Assembly: GCA_023386815.1 (NCBI GenBank)
Contig: JAEWIZ010000008.1
Span: 496,001-560,000 of the forward strand
From: Bacillota bacterium
GTDB taxonomy: Bacteria; Bacillota; Clostridia; Lachnospirales; Lachnospiraceae
Length of the DNA: 64,000 bases
Direction: 5' to 3'
Numbering within the stretch: position 1 is the first letter of the stretch; every line of letters begins with the position of its first letter. Below are positions 62,498 to 64,000 of the stretch, piece after piece. The translations under genes and the position numbers were made by a program. The notes beneath the pieces are model-generated. The model worked only from the letters and a program-made list of their open reading frames with translations. It searched no databases and was not told the DNA's origin.

Positions 62498-64000
62498 ATG
62501 GCTGTAATTGATCGGTTTATAGAAATATATACAAAGAAGCTGGAGTTCTATAGAGAAGCAGCTAGGGTTTGTGCGCAGATATGTGAGACGAATATGGAGC
62601 AGATGGGTATTCGAACGATCGTTAGTAGCCGTGCCAAAAAACCGGAACGATTAAGGAATAAATTAGAGAAAAGAGGGATTGATAAGAAATATAATACCTT
62701 TGAAGATATTATGGCTGACATAGCGGATCTAGCAGGAGTTCGAATAGCTCTCTATTTCCCAGGAGATCTCTCTAAGGTTCAACAATTTATTGAATCCAAT
62801 TTTACGGTGAAGGAACGGAGAATATTTCCGGAGCCGGTACAGCCCCTTTGGGAGAAGGAGCAGGACTATAAGAAACGGTTTTCCGGATATTGGGCAACAC
62901 ATTACAGAGTTTATTTAAAAGAGAAGGATTTGTCAGAGGATTCGTTTAAATACTCAGAAACCTTAATTGAAATCCAGATTGCTTCAGCGCTGATGCATGC
63001 CTGGGCGGAGGTAGAGCATGATTTGGTTTATAAGCCCTACAGCGGAGAATTATCCTTTGAAGAATATCAGATTTTGGATGAGCTAAACGGTTTAGTTCTA
63101 GCAGGAGAAATAGCTCTGGAAAGGTTACAAAAGGCGGTGAAAAATAGAGTCAGCCAGGTGGGCAAGGATTTTAATAACCATTATGAGCTGGCAATGTTTC
63201 TCTATAATAAGTTAGGTCATACCACTGAGAGTTCCCAAGGAGATATCGTATTAGGCAGAGTGGATTTACTGTTTCAGTGTATCAGAGCTTCCGAGTATAA
63301 TAATCCGGAGTCCATGAAGGAACTTCTGTTAACGATTGGTCATGATGTCAAGACACATCCGGTGGTTGAACAAATTATTGATATATTTCGTAGTATCAAT
63401 CCTGATATTTATGAAACCTATCATGAAGAGAAGCAAAGTGAGGAATTAAAATACCAATTCGATACCCTTCGCATGAACCGTGAGAACGGTAACAGGCAGG
63501 GCGAAGCTAATACCTTGGCTAATATCGGTTATATTTACAGTTCTAAGGAAAACTATGATGAAGCAATCCAGTATTTTGCCAAAGCCGTGGGGATCAATCA
63601 TGAAATTGGTGGTATCCAGGGGGAAGCAAACCAGTTGCTGAATCTGGGCTCTACCTACCGCTTAAAAGGGGATTTGAATCTTGCGCTTGAGTATTGCAAC
63701 CAGGCAGCAGAGTTACATAAGAAGATATCCTATAAACAAGGACAGGCAAATACCCTTGGTATGATCGGTAATATCTATTCGGATCAGGAGAATTACATGG
63801 AGGCATTGATTCATTATAAGGAGGCCTTAGAGATTTACCGGGAGACGAATTACAGGACAGGTGAAGTAATTCAGCTAAATAATCTGGGAATGCTTTTCTT
63901 AAAGCAGAGGGATTTCGAACAGGCCTTACAGTATTATTTTCAAGCGCTTGAAACCTGCCGGGACTGCGATTACAAGCAGGGAGAGGGAGATGCCTTTTGG
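62498..64000 (+). CDS. RelA/SpoT-domain protein fused to TPR repeats, 3' end missing
   Basis: The frame begins at ATG 62498 (GGAGG in front) and runs off the right edge after 501 codons. Residues about 1-200 form a RelA/SpoT nucleotidyltransferase domain: basic loop R45-A-K47 with RNK further on, DLAGVR with D77, SGYWATHYRV, and E158 in EIQI followed by HAWAEVEHDLVYK. The usual EIQIRT is EIQIAS here. No HD hydrolase domain is present. After a helical linker, at least four 40-residue tetratricopeptide repeats begin near residue 330 (each with a G-x2-Q/T-G-E-A and N-L/I-G-x2-Y pattern). It may make (p)ppGpp or transfer pyrophosphate to another target; TPRs would bind a partner protein. The combination is uncommon. 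Confidence 0.85.
   Translation, partial: MAVIDRFIEIYTKKLEFYREAARVCAQICETNMEQMGIRTIVSSRAKKPERLRNKLEKRGIDKKYNTFEDIMADIADLAGVRIALYFPGDLSKVQQFIESNFTVKERRIFPEPVQPLWEKEQDYKKRFSGYWATHYRVYLKEKDLSEDSFKYSETLIEIQIASALMHAWAEVEHDLVYKPYSGELSFEEYQILDELNGLVLAGEIALERLQKAVKNRVSQVGKDFNNHYELAMFLYNKLGHTTESSQGDIVLGRVDLLFQCIRASEYNNPESMKELLLTIGHDVKTHPVVEQIIDIFRSINPDIYETYHEEKQSEELKYQFDTLRMNRENGNRQGEANTLANIGYIYSSKENYDEAIQYFAKAVGINHEIGGIQGEANQLLNLGSTYRLKGDLNLALEYCNQAAELHKKISYKQGQANTLGMIGNIYSDQENYMEALIHYKEALEIYRETNYRTGEVIQLNNLGMLFLKQRDFEQALQYYFQALETCRDCDYKQGEGDAFW

Overview
The window is one contiguous stretch of a low-GC Gram-positive anaerobe. Many starts sit behind AGGAGG-type ribosome sites, and rho-independent terminators are frequent. 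The gene content (electron-bifurcating [FeFe] hydrogenase, Rnf complex, YesM/AraC-type two-component regulation, CUT1 and CUT2 sugar ABC transporters, GH3 and two-subunit beta-galactosidase, Se-type xanthine dehydrogenase cluster) fits a saccharolytic clostridium of the Lachnospiraceae. That placement is inference from gene content; no rRNA or tRNA gene was seen.

Layout. 1-5.4 kb: end of a beta-carbonic anhydrase gene, then a four-gene NAD/ferredoxin-linked [FeFe] hydrogenase operon (hndABCD-like). 5.8-13.5 kb: response regulator, membrane-free histidine kinase and a catalytically dead MglA-like double ATPase, followed by a complete ribose/galactose-type ABC transporter. 13.6-15.5 kb: an EamA exporter and an arylamine N-acetyltransferase, divergently transcribed. 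15.6-24.4 kb: membrane-bound AraC sensor, CUT1 sugar-binding protein and two permeases (no ATPase), and LacL/LacM beta-galactosidase. 24.4-30.7 kb: oligopeptide transporter oppABCDF. 30.9-34.8 kb: hybrid sensor kinase and a LysR regulator. 35.1-46.6 kb: purine/molybdenum-hydroxylase cluster (guanine deaminase, MoeA-like protein, MoaA, MOSC, XdhC, MocA-like, hydantoinase-like, SsnA, fused xanthine dehydrogenase). 46.8-48.2 kb: a second, group-B-like [FeFe] hydrogenase. 48.6-50.9 kb: RecQ. 51.3-56.8 kb: RseC-like protein and rnfCDGEAB. 56.9-62.2 kb: an AraC regulator divergent from a GPH-type sugar carrier and a GH3 glycosidase. 62.5 kb to the right edge: a RelA/SpoT-TPR fusion protein, cut off.

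How the parts fit. Sugars and peptides enter through three ABC systems and one secondary carrier, and intracellular glycosidases release hexoses. Fermentation electrons on ferredoxin and NADH can leave as H2 through Hnd or be exchanged at the membrane by Rnf with ion pumping. The purine cluster can take guanine to xanthine and oxidise it; its dehydrogenase has no FAD subunit, so a ferredoxin-type acceptor, perhaps feeding the neighbouring hydrogenase, is a reasonable hypothesis.

Most unusual observations: the dead ATPase built into a two-component locus; an in-frame array of 15-residue repeats inside MoaA with the C-terminal GG retained; the RelA/SpoT-TPR fusion; the group-B-like hydrogenase beside the xanthine dehydrogenase; two hairpins exactly filling the gap between a Shine-Dalgarno sequence and the hndB start; and promoter-then-terminator leaders before oppA and the rnf operon.
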